Shown in pieces: positions 1-8,927 of a DNA stretch of 64,000 nucleotides. Location of the stretch: positions 62,001 to 126,000 of the forward strand of contig NZ_JAPCZF010000009.1 in NCBI RefSeq assembly GCF_025938095.1. The letters are read 5' to 3'. Under the pieces are notes generated by a model. The model was not told the origin of the DNA. It did not search any database and worked only from the letters and a program-made list of their open reading frames with translations. The DNA is from Novosphingobium sp. JCM 18896 (GTDB taxonomy: Bacteria; Pseudomonadota; Alphaproteobacteria; Sphingomonadales; Sphingomonadaceae). Position numbers and translations under genes: made by a program. The stretch's first letter is position 1. Each line of letters begins with the position of its first letter.

Positions 1-492
1 TATGCGCATCATTTCTCGAAGGCGGCTGCAGTCAACGCGACGCCTGATGAGGTCTTTGCCTATGTCGATAGTCACGAGCGCCTCACTTCGCACATGATGC
101 GTTCATCGACAATGATGGCCGGCGGCCGGATGAACTTGTTCCTTGACGAAAAGGAAGGGCGCGCTGTCGGAGCGGTAATCGGAATGTCAGGTCGCATGTT
201 CGGACTCAATCTGACGCTGCAGGAAGTCGTAACCGAGCGCGAGCCGCCGATGCGCAAAAGCTGGGAAACCATTGGTCAACCGAAGCTCTATGTGATCGGT
301 CTCTACCGCATGGGCTTCGCCATCGCGCAGACCAATGGTCACACGATGCTCACGGTCATTATTAACTATGATCTGCCCTCCGGGCTTTTCGCATGGATAG
401 GCTGGCTGCTGGGCGGCTTCTACGCCAGATGGTGTGTCGTCAACATGGTCGAGGGGGTTGTGAAGCATTTCGAATCACCGACATGCTCCTAG
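1..492 (+). CDS. SRPBCC-family protein, 5' end cut by the window
   Basis: The reading frame is open from base 1, with no start codon in view, and ends at a TAG at 490-492. The visible N-terminal segment (VNATPDEVFAYVDSHERL) is the typical first strand and helix of START/SRPBCC lipid- or ligand-binding folds, and a later segment (LPSGLFAWIGWLLGGFYARW) is hydrophobic, as in polyketide cyclase/dehydrase-like family members. The ligand cannot be told. It lies just upstream of the copper genes and may belong to the same metal island, but no operon link is visible because about 100 bases separate it from the next gene. Family call is inferred from the sequence pattern; function is unknown. Confidence 0.6.
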   Translation, partial: YAHHFSKAAAVNATPDEVFAYVDSHERLTSHMMRSSTMMAGGRMNLFLDEKEGRAVGAVIGMSGRMFGLNLTLQEVVTEREPPMRKSWETIGQPKLYVIGLYRMGFAIAQTNGHTMLTVIINYDLPSGLFAWIGWLLGGFYARWCVVNMVEGVVKHFESPTCS

Positions 493-591
493 CGAGTGAC
501 TGCGTCAGTCGCTCCGCCGCCCCCCCAGACAGACCAGAGCACCGGGATAGATACGCTGCAACCGATCAAGTAAGGCAGAGGGAAATCGACG

Positions 592-1038
592 ATGAGAGCT
601 ATCACCATAAAGTCCGCGCTTGTAAGCTTGGCGATGATGATGGCCACTGGCGCGGTCGCCGCCAGTCCCATCCTCATCCACCGGGATCCGGGCTGCGGCT
701 GCTGCGAGAAATGGGCCGAACAGGTGCGAGCGCAATTCGGGCGCCCTGTCAGAATCGTCGATGATCGCTCGCGCGCCGCTTTCCAGCGCGCGCGGGGCGT
801 CCCGTCACGGCTGTCCTCCTGCCATACCGCGGTGATCGATGGGCTTGTTTTTGAGGGACATGTGCCGGTCGCCGACATGAAGCGGCTTCTCGCGCAGCGT
901 CCCCGTGGTGTCAGCGGCCTCGCGGTTTCAGGGATGCCGATCGGTTCACCCGGCATGGAAGTGCCCGGCCAGCAGGCGCAGCCCTATGTCGTGATTGCGT
1001 TCGGACCTTCAGGCCAGCGCATCTTCGCTCGCCATTAA
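592..1038 (+). CDS. DUF411 secreted metal-binding protein
   Basis: A 148-aa protein with a clear signal peptide (about residues 1-24, ending AVAA) followed by a Cys-rich motif DPGCGCCEKW (Cys35, Cys37, Cys38), a second cysteine in SCHTAVIDG near residue 77, and a GMPIGSPGME segment. These three blocks define DUF411, a family often found beside copper-resistance genes and thought to bind metal in the periplasm. Position upstream of cusCBAF agrees with a copper role. The start is the ATG preceded by AGAGGGAAATC. Length is normal for the family. The direct ligand is not shown by sequence. Confidence 0.85.
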   Translation: MRAITIKSALVSLAMMMATGAVAASPILIHRDPGCGCCEKWAEQVRAQFGRPVRIVDDRSRAAFQRARGVPSRLSSCHTAVIDGLVFEGHVPVADMKRLLAQRPRGVSGLAVSGMPIGSPGMEVPGQQAQPYVVIAFGPSGQRIFARH

Positions 1039-1088
1039 GGCTAATCTTCATTTGGTTCTGAGTTGGGCTTTTGCTAGAAGTACTCGTC

Positions 1089-1451
1089 GTGAAACGCTTT
1101 CTCGCCTCCCTGCTTCTCATCGGAGCGCTATTTGGTCTCTTTGGAGCCCAGATGGCGGCGGCTCGAAGTGTGCCGACGGCGATGGCCGCGCCAAAGGCGA
1201 TGGCGATGGACGCGGATTGCATGGCGATGATGGCCAAGCAGAAGCCCGCGCCTGAAAAACAGCCCTGCAAGGGCCTCACGCTCAACTGCATCGCCGCCAT
1301 GGGATGCGTCATTCCATTGGTCACGGCCGACCTTTCCACCGACATTGCCACGGCTCGCGTCTATGGGGCGACGGGCTTTTGGCCGACCGATACCGTCTTG
1401 ACCGGCAAGTCTTTCGCGCCCGATCCGGATCCCCCCACGACTCTTGGCTGA
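1089..1451 (+). CDS. Small secreted Met/Cys-containing protein of the copper cluster (paralogue 1)
   Basis: About 120 aa from the GTG at 1089 (a TTG at 1071 is in frame upstream but lies before the hydrophobic signal-peptide start). The signal peptide covers roughly residues 1-25. The mature part has a Met-rich stretch and the pattern MDxxCMxMM...PCKGLTLNCIAAMGC, then a Pro-rich tail ending PPTTLG. The protein encoded at 10092-10454 has the same layout (MDC, PCQRMTLACLAGMGC, tail PPDTLA), so the two are paralogues. Similar short proteins occur in sphingomonad copper loci; a periplasmic copper-binding role is inference from Met/Cys content and position. No Pfam family is confidently recognised. 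Confidence 0.65.
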   Translation: MKRFLASLLLIGALFGLFGAQMAAARSVPTAMAAPKAMAMDADCMAMMAKQKPAPEKQPCKGLTLNCIAAMGCVIPLVTADLSTDIATARVYGATGFWPTDTVLTGKSFAPDPDPPTTLG

Positions 1452-1528
1452 TTGGACCATTGTGTCCGGCCCCTGCGCTCCTCCGCGCAGCGCCGTGACC
1501 TTTTTCAATTCAGACAAGGATATTCGTG

Positions 1529-1801
1529 ATGAACATGAAGATGATTCTGGCTGCCGTGACGGCCGCCTTCAGCGTCGCCGCACCTGCTTGGGCTGATGCG
1601 TCGCACGACTCGAGCCAGGGCCATTATGAATGGCGATCGGTGCCGCAATATGGCCCGCGTACAACCGGCCCGGTCCGGCAGCGCGTCTGGGTCGCGGATC
1701 ATGCCCAGATGGCAAATTGCGACTGCGACATGATGAAGATGCGCGCCGACGAGTGCATGGGCAACATGCATCGCGGCCGCGACAAGCCGTCGGCCGGCTA
1801 A
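1529..1801 (+). CDS. Small secreted protein with YxWRxxPQYGPR motif (paralogue 1)
   Basis: About 90 aa. The ATG at 1529 is preferred over the GTG at 1526; AAGGA lies about 10 bases upstream. A signal peptide spans about residues 1-22 (MKMILAAVTAAFSVAAPAWA). The mature chain carries YEWRSVPQYGPR...VRQRVWV and a Cys/Met patch (NCDCDMMKMRADECM). The YxWRxxPQYGPR...RVWV core recurs in the protein at 9652-9990, which also follows a paralogue of the preceding gene, so the two genes form a duplicated module. Metal binding is suggested by Cys/Met content and neighbours only; no enzymatic motif is visible. Confidence 0.65.
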   Translation: MNMKMILAAVTAAFSVAAPAWADASHDSSQGHYEWRSVPQYGPRTTGPVRQRVWVADHAQMANCDCDMMKMRADECMGNMHRGRDKPSAG

Positions 1802-1930
1802 GCTCGAGTTCCCGGCCGTCAGATCAAAACAGCTAGGCCAGGCGCGCGGCGCCGGCGCGGGACATCAAGCCCTGCGTCGGTGCCGTGTTGGCAGCTTTGT
1901 GATCGCGCGCCGGGGACTCCCGAACGGGAG

Positions 1931-3169
1931 ATGTTCATGCGCACCCTTGCCCTCGCCCTGCCGCTATTGGCGCTACCGACCACAGCCGCTTTGGCAGGAC
2001 CGCTTCGCTTCGAGGAGGCGCTTGCCAGAGCCGAAGCCCAAGCCCCTTCGCTTCGCGCCAAAGCGCTGGAGGCGGACGCGCGCCGATCGGCGCTGCCCGC
2101 CGCTGGGCAGCTTCCCGATCCCAAGCTCGGGCTCGGCATCGACAATTTCCCGGTCTCTGGCCCGCCGGCCGGGAGTTTCGTCGAAGACAGTATGACGATG
2201 GCGCGCGTGGGCGTCTCGCAGGAGGTCCCCAACGCCGCCAAGCGCCACGCCCGCACGAGCCGGGCGCAAACCGATCTCCAGGCCGCCGAAGCAACGCTTT
2301 TATCCGAGAGCCGCCGGGTCAAGGTAGCGACAGCGTTGGCGTGGATCGATCTCGCCTATGCGGAGCGCCGCCTCGCCGCCCTCGATGGCATTCTTTCGCG
2401 ACTTGCCCCCCTCCCCTCCGCGGCGAAGAGTGGCGTCGCCGCGGGCACCGCGCGCCCCGCGCAGACGCTGCAGGTTCGACAGTCCCTCGCGGTCCTGGAA
2501 GATCGCAGGAGCGAACTCGCGGCTGCAGTGGGACGCCAACGCGCGATCCTTTCGCGCTGGACCGGCGAGCCAGCGCCGGAGGCAGTCGGAGACATCCCAA
2601 CGCTCACCGTCGATGCCACGGCCCTGCAATCCGGGATAGCCAATCATCCCTATCTCGGCGCCGCCCATGCCCGGGTCGCCCAGGCCGAGGCTGACGTGGC
2701 CATCGCCCGGGCAGACAAGCGTCCCGACTGGGCCTTCGACGTCGCCTATCAGCGCCGGGCTGACCGCTATGGCGACATGGTCTCGGCCGGCGTCACGATC
2801 AGCCTGCCCCTTTTTGCCAAACGGCGGCAGGATCCGATGATCGCCGCCAGCGCAGCGAGCGCAGCCGCGGCGCTGGCCGAACAGGAGGATATGCGCCGGT
2901 CGCTTCTCGCCGATCTCGAAGCCGGCCTTGCCGACCATGCCATGCACCATGAGCAATGGATGCGCGCCCGCAACACGCTGCTGCCGCTCGCGCGCAACCG
3001 GGCCGAGCTCGAGACAGCAAGCTATGCGGCGGGTCGCGCCGGACTGCTCGACGTGATCGAAGCACAAACCCTGCTCGCCGACAGCGAGCTTCAATTGCTC
3101 GACAGGGAGGCCGAAGTCGCACGCGATGCCGTGCGGCTCGTCCTCACCTTTGGGGGGAATAGCCAATGA
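1931..3169 (+). CDS. cusC: CusC-like outer-membrane factor (TolC family)
   Basis: A 412-aa TolC-family outer-membrane channel, the export duct of a tripartite Cu(I)/Ag(I) efflux pump. The signal peptide runs to about residue 22 (LPTTAALAG). The two repeated halves with Ala/Leu/Arg-rich coiled coils are evident, including LPAAGQLPDPKLGLGIDNFPV near residue 60 and a C-terminal SYAAGRAGLLDVIEAQTLL segment typical of CusC/CzcC. The ATG at 1931 has CGGGAG just upstream; an ATG two codons later is possible. The stop overlaps the cusB start by 4 bases (ATGA), so it is translationally coupled. Copper rather than zinc specificity follows from the downstream CusB-CusF and CusA genes. Confidence 0.88.
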   Translation: MFMRTLALALPLLALPTTAALAGPLRFEEALARAEAQAPSLRAKALEADARRSALPAAGQLPDPKLGLGIDNFPVSGPPAGSFVEDSMTMARVGVSQEVPNAAKRHARTSRAQTDLQAAEATLLSESRRVKVATALAWIDLAYAERRLAALDGILSRLAPLPSAAKSGVAAGTARPAQTLQVRQSLAVLEDRRSELAAAVGRQRAILSRWTGEPAPEAVGDIPTLTVDATALQSGIANHPYLGAAHARVAQAEADVAIARADKRPDWAFDVAYQRRADRYGDMVSAGVTISLPLFAKRRQDPMIAASAASAAAALAEQEDMRRSLLADLEAGLADHAMHHEQWMRARNTLLPLARNRAELETASYAAGRAGLLDVIEAQTLLADSELQLLDREAEVARDAVRLVLTFGGNSQ

Positions 3170-4650
3170 AATTCGACCCAACCTCGCGCGCGCAGATGGG
3201 CATGGCCGCCGCAGCGCTCGCACTCGCGGCGGGTGGCCTCGGCTATGGCCTCGCGAACTGGCGCCATGAATCTCCACCTGGGGCAACAGCGCAGAGCGGA
3301 CGCAAGATCCTCTACTGGTACGACCCGATGGTCCCGAGCCAGCATTTCGACAAGCCGGGCAAGTCGCCGTTCATGGATATGGAGCTTGTCCCCAAATATG
3401 CCGACGAAGCAGCGAGCGGCGAGACCGGCGTGGCGATCAACCCAAGCCGCACACAATCGCTTGGCCTGCGCATCGCGGAGGCGCGAACGGGCACGCTGGG
3501 ATCGAGCCTCACGGCGACTGGCACGATCGAGTTCAACGAGCGCGACATCGCCATCGTCCAGGCGCGGACCGGAGGCTTCGTTAACCGTGTCTATGCGCGC
3601 GCGCCGGGCGATGTGATCGGGGCGGGCGCCCCGCTCGCCGATATTCTGGTGCCGGAATGGGCGGGCGCGCAGGCAGAGTATCTGGCGGTGCGGCGGATCG
3701 GCGATGCAGGCCTCAGCCGCGCCGCCCGTCAACGACTCCTGCTGCTGGGCATGCCCGCAGGAACGGTCGCTGCGGTCGAACGAACCGGGCGGCCGCATAA
3801 TGTGGTGACGATCTCGGCGCCGACCGGCGGCACCATCAAGACGCTCGGCGTCCGGGCCGGGATGACGGTCGCGAGCGGTCAGACGCTCGCCGAGGTCAAT
3901 GGCCTCGGCACGGTATGGCTGAATGCCGCGGCGCCGGAGGCGATGGCCGGCAGGCTGCGCCCGGGCCAGAGCACAACCGCGACCCTCGCCGCCTATCCGG
4001 GCGAGCGTTTTACCGGCCGCATCGCGGCCATTCTCCCGAGCGTCGCCGCCGAAAGCCGGACGCTCACCGTGCGGATCGAACTTCCCAATCGAGGCGGACG
4101 CCTGCGCCCCGGCATGTTCGCCTCGGTCGATCTCGGCGGCGCTGCGCGGCCGGCACTGCTCGTCCCCTCGGAGGCGGTCATCCTCACTGGCAAGCGCGCG
4201 CTGGTCATGCTGGCTCTGGCGCAAGGGCGCTATCGGCCCGCCGAGGTGCAGACCGGCGCCGAGTCGGGAGGCCAGACCGAAATCCTTGCCGGCCTCGCCG
4301 AGGGGGAGAAGATCGTCGCATCGGGCCAGTTCCTGATCGACTCCGAGGCCAGTCTCTCGGGCATCGAGGCGCGCCCGATCGGCGGGGCAGCCCCAACTCC
4401 GCGGCCGGAAGCGCCATCGACCGGCGCCTATCGCTCCAACGGCCGGATCGAGAGCATCGCGGGCGACAGGATTACCCTCAGTCACGCCCCTGTCCCCGCG
4501 CTCAAATGGCCCGCCATGACGATGACGTTCAAGCTGGGGATCCCGGCGCTCGCGCGCGGGCTCAAGAAGGGCGACCGCGTCGTCTTCAGCTTCGACCAGG
4601 CGGCGGAAGGCCCGGTCGTTCGCACGCTGAGCCGCGAGGCGGCGCGATGA
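3166..4650 (+). CDS. cusB: CusB-like periplasmic adaptor with C-terminal CusF domain
   Basis: A 494-aa membrane-fusion protein that links the RND pump to the outer-membrane channel. Order: N-terminal membrane anchor/signal (about 8-32); a heavy-metal-binding domain (ILYWYDPMVPSQHFDKPG, about 45-75, MDMELVP at its end); barrel-sandwich and alpha-hairpin regions (about 95-390); and a C-terminal CusF domain (about 425-494) with the KWPAMTMTF copper-binding motif (Trp and two Met). Such CusB-CusF fusions are known. The domain duplicates the metallochaperone encoded separately at 7802-8191. Start and stop both overlap neighbours by 4 bases, so cusC, cusB and cusA form a tight operon. Confidence 0.9.
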   Translation: MKFDPTSRAQMGMAAAALALAAGGLGYGLANWRHESPPGATAQSGRKILYWYDPMVPSQHFDKPGKSPFMDMELVPKYADEAASGETGVAINPSRTQSLGLRIAEARTGTLGSSLTATGTIEFNERDIAIVQARTGGFVNRVYARAPGDVIGAGAPLADILVPEWAGAQAEYLAVRRIGDAGLSRAARQRLLLLGMPAGTVAAVERTGRPHNVVTISAPTGGTIKTLGVRAGMTVASGQTLAEVNGLGTVWLNAAAPEAMAGRLRPGQSTTATLAAYPGERFTGRIAAILPSVAAESRTLTVRIELPNRGGRLRPGMFASVDLGGAARPALLVPSEAVILTGKRALVMLALAQGRYRPAEVQTGAESGGQTEILAGLAEGEKIVASGQFLIDSEASLSGIEARPIGGAAPTPRPEAPSTGAYRSNGRIESIAGDRITLSHAPVPALKWPAMTMTFKLGIPALARGLKKGDRVVFSFDQAAEGPVVRTLSREAAR

Positions 4651-7600
4651 TCGGCCGTCTCATCGACTGGTCGGCCAACAATCGCCTGTTCGTGGTACTC
4701 GGCGCCCTGGCGCTCGTCCTCGGCGGACTCCTTGCCTTGCGCAGCACGCCGATCGACGCGCTGCCCGACCTCAGCGACACCCAGGTCATCATCCGCACGA
4801 GCTATCCGGGCCAAGCCCCCCAGATCGTCGAAAATCAGATCACCTACCCGCTCGCGACGACGATGCTGTCGGTGCCCGGGGCGAAGACCGTGCGCGGCTA
4901 TTCCTTCTTCGGCGACAGCTTCGTCTATGTCATTTTCGCCGATGGGACCGACCTCTATTGGGCGCGCTCGCGCGTCCTTGAATATCTCAACCAGGTCCAG
5001 GGCCGCTTGCCTGACACCGCACGCAGCGCGATCGGCCCCGACGCCACCGGGGTGGGGTGGGTCTATCAATATGCGCTGGTCGATCGGACCGGCGGACACG
5101 ACCTCGCGCAGCTGCGGTCGCTCCAGGACTGGTTCCTCCGCTACGAGCTCAAGAGCCTGCCTGGGGTGGCCGAAGTCGCCAGCATCGGCGGCATGGTCAA
5201 GCAATATCAGGTCGTGCTCGATCCGGTGAAACTCGCCGGTTACGGTATCACACACCGCCAAGCCGTTGAGGCGATCGGGCAGGCCAATCAGGAGACCGGC
5301 GGCTCGGTCCTCGAACTCGGCGAGGCCGAGTATATGGTGCGCGCTTCGGGCTATCTGCAGTCGCTCGACGATTTTCGCGCCATACCGCTGCGCACTGCGG
5401 CCGGCGGCGTGCCGGTAACGCTCGGCGACGTCGCGACCATCCAGCTTGGCCCCGAAATGCGCCGCGGTATCGCCGAGCTCGACGGCGACGGCGAAGTGGC
5501 GGGCGGAGTCGTCATCCTGCGTTCGGGATCAGACGCACGTGCCACTATCCAGGCGGTGCAGGACAAGCTCGAGCTCTTAAAGAAGAGCCTGCCGCGCGGC
5601 GTCGCGATCGTGCCGACCTATGACCGCTCGCACCTCATCGATGCCGCGATTGAGAACCTCACGCACAAACTTGCCGAAGAGTTCGTGGTTGTGGCGATCG
5701 TCTGCGCGCTGTTCCTCTGGCACGTGCGCTCGGCGCTTGTCGCGATCGTCACGCTGCCGCTTGGCGTCCTCGCCGCCTTCATCGTGATGCATTTCCAGGG
5801 CGTCAACGCCAACATCATGTCCTTGGGCGGGATCGCGATCGCGATCGGCGCCATGGTCGACGCCGCGATCGTGATGATCGAGAACGCCCACAAGCGGATC
5901 GAGCAATGGGAGCATGATCATCCCGGTGAAGAGCTGGCCGGGGGGGCGCGCTGGACGGTGATCACCGACGCGGCGCGCGAGGTGGGTCCCGCGCTCTTCT
6001 TCTCGCTCCTCATCATCACCCTGTCCTTCGTGCCCGTCTTCACTTTGGAAGCACAGGAAGGGCGTCTCTTCGCGCCGCTCGCGTTCACCAAGACCTACAC
6101 CATGGCGGCCGCGGCGATCCTGTCCGTGACGCTGGTTCCGGTGCTGATGGGCTGGCTCATCCGGGGCAAGATTCCTTCCGAGCAGGCCAATCCGGTCAAC
6201 CGCGCGCTGACGCGGGCCTATCGTCCCGCCATCGACTGGGTGTTGAAGAAACCCAAGGCGACCCTCGTCCTCGCGGGGCTGGTCTTCCTGACGACCGCTT
6301 GGCCGCTGTCCCGGCTCGGCGGCGAATTCCTGCCGGCGATGAACGAGGGCGATCTTCTCTACATGCCCTCGGCGCTGCCGGGGCTCTCTGCCGCCAAGGC
6401 CTCGGAGCTGCTCCAGCAGACCGATCGCATGATCAAGTCGGTGCCTGAGGTCCAGAGCGTGTTCGGGAAAGCGGGGCGCGCGGAGAGCGCGACCGACCCC
6501 GCCCCGCTCGAGATGTTCGAGACGACGATCCGCTTCAAGCCGCGCGAGCAATGGCGGCCCGGCATGACTCCGGAGAAGCTGGTCGAGGAGCTCGACCGCA
6601 CCGTGAAAGTACCCGGCCTCGCCAACATCTGGGTGCCGCCCATCCGCAACCGGATCGACATGCTGGCGACCGGCATCAAGAGCCCGATCGGGGTCAAGGT
6701 CTCTGGGTCGGATCTTGCCGCCATCGACCATATCGCGCGCGAGGTGGAACGGGTCGCGAAGGGAGTGCCCGGAGTGAGCTCCGCACTCGCCGAGCGGCTG
6801 ACAGGCGGGCGTTATGTCGATGTGCAGATCGATCGGATCGCCGCCGCGCGATATGGCCTCAACATCTCCGATGTCCAGGCGATCGTCGCGGGCGCGATCG
6901 GCGGCGAGAATGTCGGCCAAACCGTCGAGGGGCTGGCGCGCTATCCCATCAATGTCCGCTACCCGCGCGAGTTGCGCGACAGTCCGGACGCACTGCGCGC
7001 TCTTCCGGTGCTCACGCCATCGGGCCAGCAGATCACGCTGGGCAGCGTCGCGCAGATCGCGATCAGCGACGGACCGCCGATGCTGAAGACCGAGAACGGA
7101 CGGCCATCGACCTGGGTCTATGTCGACGTCCGGGGACGCGATCTCGCCTCGGTGGTCGATGATCTGCAGACTGCGGTGGCCCGCGAGGTCAAGCTCTCGT
7201 CGGGTGTCAGCCTCGCCTATTCGGGCCAGTTCGAATATCTCGCGCGCGCGATCGACCGGCTGAAGATCGTCGTGCCGGCGACGCTCGCGATCATCTTCCT
7301 GCTGCTGTACCTCATCTTCCGGCGGCTCGACGAGGCAGTGCTCATCATGGGCACACTCCCCTTCGCGCTCACCGGCGGTTTCTGGATCCTCTACCTGCTC
7401 GGCTATCACCAGTCGGTCGCGACCGGCGTCGGGTTCATTGCGCTTGCCGGCGTCGCCGCCGAGTTCGGCGTCGTGATGCTGATCTATCTCAGGGATGCCC
7501 TCGAGGCGCGGGGCGAGAGGCCGTCGCACGAAGATATTGCAGAAGCGGTGCGCGAAGGCGCGCTGCTCAGGGTCCGGCCCAAGGCGATGACCGTCGCCGT

Positions 7601-7805
7601 CATTATCGCGGGGCTTTTGCCGATCCTCGTCGGCTCCGGCGCCGGCTCGGAAGTCATGAGCCGGATTGCCGCACCCATGGTCGGCGGCATGCTGACCGCG
7701 CCGCTTCTCTCGATGTTCGTCATCCCCGCCGCCTATCTGCTTCTGAGGCAGCGGTCTTCTCAACCCTCGATCCCAATGAAGCACCACGAAAGGAACCTGC
7801 AATGA
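4647..7805 (+). CDS. cusA: CusA-like Cu(I)/Ag(I) RND efflux pump
   Basis: A 1052-aa inner-membrane proton-driven exporter of the HME-RND family. The ATG at 4647 overlaps the cusB stop; a longer in-frame extension upstream lies inside cusB and is rejected. The copper/silver subgroup signature AIGAMVDAAIVMIEN is in TM4. The three methionines that form the substrate site of E. coli CusA are present at the same numbers: Met573 (LLYMPS), Met623 (PLEMFETT) and Met672 (RIDMLATG). C-terminal TM segments carry GVAAEFGVVMLIYLRDA and LRVRPKAMT. Length matches the family. The stop overlaps the cusF start (ATGA). Monovalent-copper/silver specificity is therefore well supported. Confidence 0.95.
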   Translation: MIGRLIDWSANNRLFVVLGALALVLGGLLALRSTPIDALPDLSDTQVIIRTSYPGQAPQIVENQITYPLATTMLSVPGAKTVRGYSFFGDSFVYVIFADGTDLYWARSRVLEYLNQVQGRLPDTARSAIGPDATGVGWVYQYALVDRTGGHDLAQLRSLQDWFLRYELKSLPGVAEVASIGGMVKQYQVVLDPVKLAGYGITHRQAVEAIGQANQETGGSVLELGEAEYMVRASGYLQSLDDFRAIPLRTAAGGVPVTLGDVATIQLGPEMRRGIAELDGDGEVAGGVVILRSGSDARATIQAVQDKLELLKKSLPRGVAIVPTYDRSHLIDAAIENLTHKLAEEFVVVAIVCALFLWHVRSALVAIVTLPLGVLAAFIVMHFQGVNANIMSLGGIAIAIGAMVDAAIVMIENAHKRIEQWEHDHPGEELAGGARWTVITDAAREVGPALFFSLLIITLSFVPVFTLEAQEGRLFAPLAFTKTYTMAAAAILSVTLVPVLMGWLIRGKIPSEQANPVNRALTRAYRPAIDWVLKKPKATLVLAGLVFLTTAWPLSRLGGEFLPAMNEGDLLYMPSALPGLSAAKASELLQQTDRMIKSVPEVQSVFGKAGRAESATDPAPLEMFETTIRFKPREQWRPGMTPEKLVEELDRTVKVPGLANIWVPPIRNRIDMLATGIKSPIGVKVSGSDLAAIDHIAREVERVAKGVPGVSSALAERLTGGRYVDVQIDRIAAARYGLNISDVQAIVAGAIGGENVGQTVEGLARYPINVRYPRELRDSPDALRALPVLTPSGQQITLGSVAQIAISDGPPMLKTENGRPSTWVYVDVRGRDLASVVDDLQTAVAREVKLSSGVSLAYSGQFEYLARAIDRLKIVVPATLAIIFLLLYLIFRRLDEAVLIMGTLPFALTGGFWILYLLGYHQSVATGVGFIALAGVAAEFGVVMLIYLRDALEARGERPSHEDIAEAVREGALLRVRPKAMTVAVIIAGLLPILVGSGAGSEVMSRIAAPMVGGMLTAPLLSMFVIPAAYLLLRQRSSQPSIPMKHHERNLQ

Positions 7806-8191
7806 AAGTTCACGCTCTGTCCGTCCTGGCCCTGACCGCTGCCCTTGCTGCATGTGGCTCGAAGACCGAGACCAATGAGGCGGCAGCGACGAATACGGCG
7901 GCACCGGCGGCTACCGAAACCAACGCGATGGCGGGCGACATGGGCAATATGGCGATGTCCCCTACAGCAAAGATGGCCAAGGGCACCGGCAAAGTGACGG
8001 CCGTCGACAAGGCCGCCGGAACGATCACGCTCGACCATGGCCCGATCGCCGAGGCCAACTGGCCGGCTATGACGATGGCATTCAAGGCCGCGCCGGCGCT
8101 CATCGACAGCGTGAAAGTGGGCGATGAGGTGAATTTCGAGCTGAAGCTCGACGGCAATGCCGGCGAGGTGACCGCGATCACAAAGCAGTAG
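7802..8191 (+). CDS. cusF: CusF-like periplasmic copper chaperone, lipoprotein
   Basis: A 129-aa protein with a lipoprotein signal (LTAALAACG lipobox, Cys about 18), a low-complexity Thr/Ala/Asn linker with a Met/His-poor GDMGNMAM patch, and a CusF OB-fold domain (about residues 60-129). The domain holds the Cu(I)/Ag(I)-binding NWPAMTMAFK motif (Trp plus two Met) and ends ELKLDGNAGEVTAITKQ. CusF passes periplasmic copper to CusB/CusA. It is coupled to cusA by a 4-base overlap and closes the cusCBAF operon. Its C-terminal 30 codons recur as a scar at 9427-9519. Confidence 0.92.
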   Translation: MKVHALSVLALTAALAACGSKTETNEAAATNTAAPAATETNAMAGDMGNMAMSPTAKMAKGTGKVTAVDKAAGTITLDHGPIAEANWPAMTMAFKAAPALIDSVKVGDEVNFELKLDGNAGEVTAITKQ

Positions 8192-8255
8192 TCGATTCCA
8201 GACCTGCTCCGGGCGGGTCGCCGGAATGCCGGCGGCCCGCCATGGCCAACGATCG

Positions 8256-8483
8256 TCAGGTGCAGCAGGAGGCGTCCGGCCCGGCGAGTTGGATCGGCGG
8301 GCACGGCACGGTCCCGTAGGAGCAGAATACGCAGCAATCGCCGGTCTTCGGCCGCAAGACCGCTCCGCAACCGGTGCAATCATAGAAAAACTGGCAGGCG
8401 TTCGTCGGCATCGTCTCCGTCTTCGTCGTGCCGCACAGCGGACAGGTGAGGACCGATTGAGGAACGAAAACGCGCTCAGACAT
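8256..8483 (-). CDS. GDCCVxC-domain small Cys-rich protein
   Basis: A 75-aa cytosolic-looking protein from the ATG at 8483 (an ATG at 8495 would overlap merT by 20 bases). It has 10 cysteines in CPLCG, CTGCG, GDCCVFCSYGTVPCPP and a final CC. The GDCCVxC signature marks a family of small (seleno)proteins found next to mercury and arsenic transport genes. Here it is the last gene of the merT transcript and overlaps merT slightly. Mercury binding or delivery after uptake is likely but inferred from cysteines and neighbours. No UGA read-through is needed for this copy. Confidence 0.8.
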   Translation of the reverse strand: MSERVFVPQSVLTCPLCGTTKTETMPTNACQFFYDCTGCGAVLRPKTGDCCVFCSYGTVPCPPIQLAGPDASCCT

Positions 8484-8844
8484 AGGAATAGCCAAGCCAG
8501 AACAACGTCACGCCCAGCAGCAAGCCGATGAAAAGGACCGCGCGCACAGCAGGCGGTGTGCAGACGCCCTCGGATGCGCAGGTCATCGCCACGCGCTGCT
8601 GCCGCCAGAGCATGATCGCGCCGCCGATCAGGAAGAGCGCGCTCAAGCACAGCAGGAGCATCCGATACGGGCTGGCCGCCAAGGCAATGCCGCCGAGCCA
8701 TCCGGCACCCAAGCCGGCGGTGGTGAGCAATATGGGCAGCGCGCAGCAGGATGCCACGGCGAAGGCGGCCGCGATTCCGCCGACCGTGAGAACAGCAGCG
8801 CCCTCCGCTCCCAAAGAACGGCGCAGTTCAGGCGGTTCGGACAT
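8476..8844 (-). CDS. merT: MerT mercuric ion uptake transporter
   Basis: A 122-aa inner-membrane protein with three hydrophobic segments. The first carries the paired cysteines VASCCALP that accept Hg(II) in MerT; a second pair of cysteines (MTCASEGVC) lies between TM2 and TM3, as in the family. MerT imports mercury to the cytosolic reductase MerA. No merA or merP is present in the window, so this is a partial mer unit; reduction would need a gene elsewhere. It is divergent from merR and shares the operator at 8885-8903. Length matches the family (about 116 aa). Confidence 0.9.
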   Translation of the reverse strand: MSEPPELRRSLGAEGAAVLTVGGIAAAFAVASCCALPILLTTAGLGAGWLGGIALAASPYRMLLLCLSALFLIGGAIMLWRQQRVAMTCASEGVCTPPAVRAVLFIGLLLGVTLFWLGYSYV

Positions 8845-8876
8845 GATGGGCGACTCCTTGTGATCAACGGAATCGC

Positions 8877-8907
8877 ATCCTACCGTCTGTAGCCGCTACA
8901 GACTCAA
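8877..8907 (-). promoter_or_regulatory. MerR-controlled merT promoter and operator
   Basis: On the minus strand TTGAGT (8907-8902) and TAGGAT (8882-8877) are separated by exactly 19 bases, the over-long spacer typical of MerR-activated promoters. A perfect 9-1-9 dyad, GTCTGTAGCCGCTACAGAC, fills 8885-8903. MerR binding there would untwist the spacer when Hg(II) is bound. The site lies between the divergent merT and merR genes. Confidence 0.88.
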
Positions 8908-8927
8908 CCCCCAATTTTGAGCAGAAG

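Noticed and set aside
3091..4485. 464-codon minus-strand frame over cusB
   Set aside because: Antisense to cusB, which has all adaptor and CusF motifs.
5577..7904. 775-codon minus-strand open frame across cusA
   Set aside because: It mirrors cusA codon structure, has His/Arg/Asp-rich low-complexity sequence and no domain; cusA itself is complete with all motifs.
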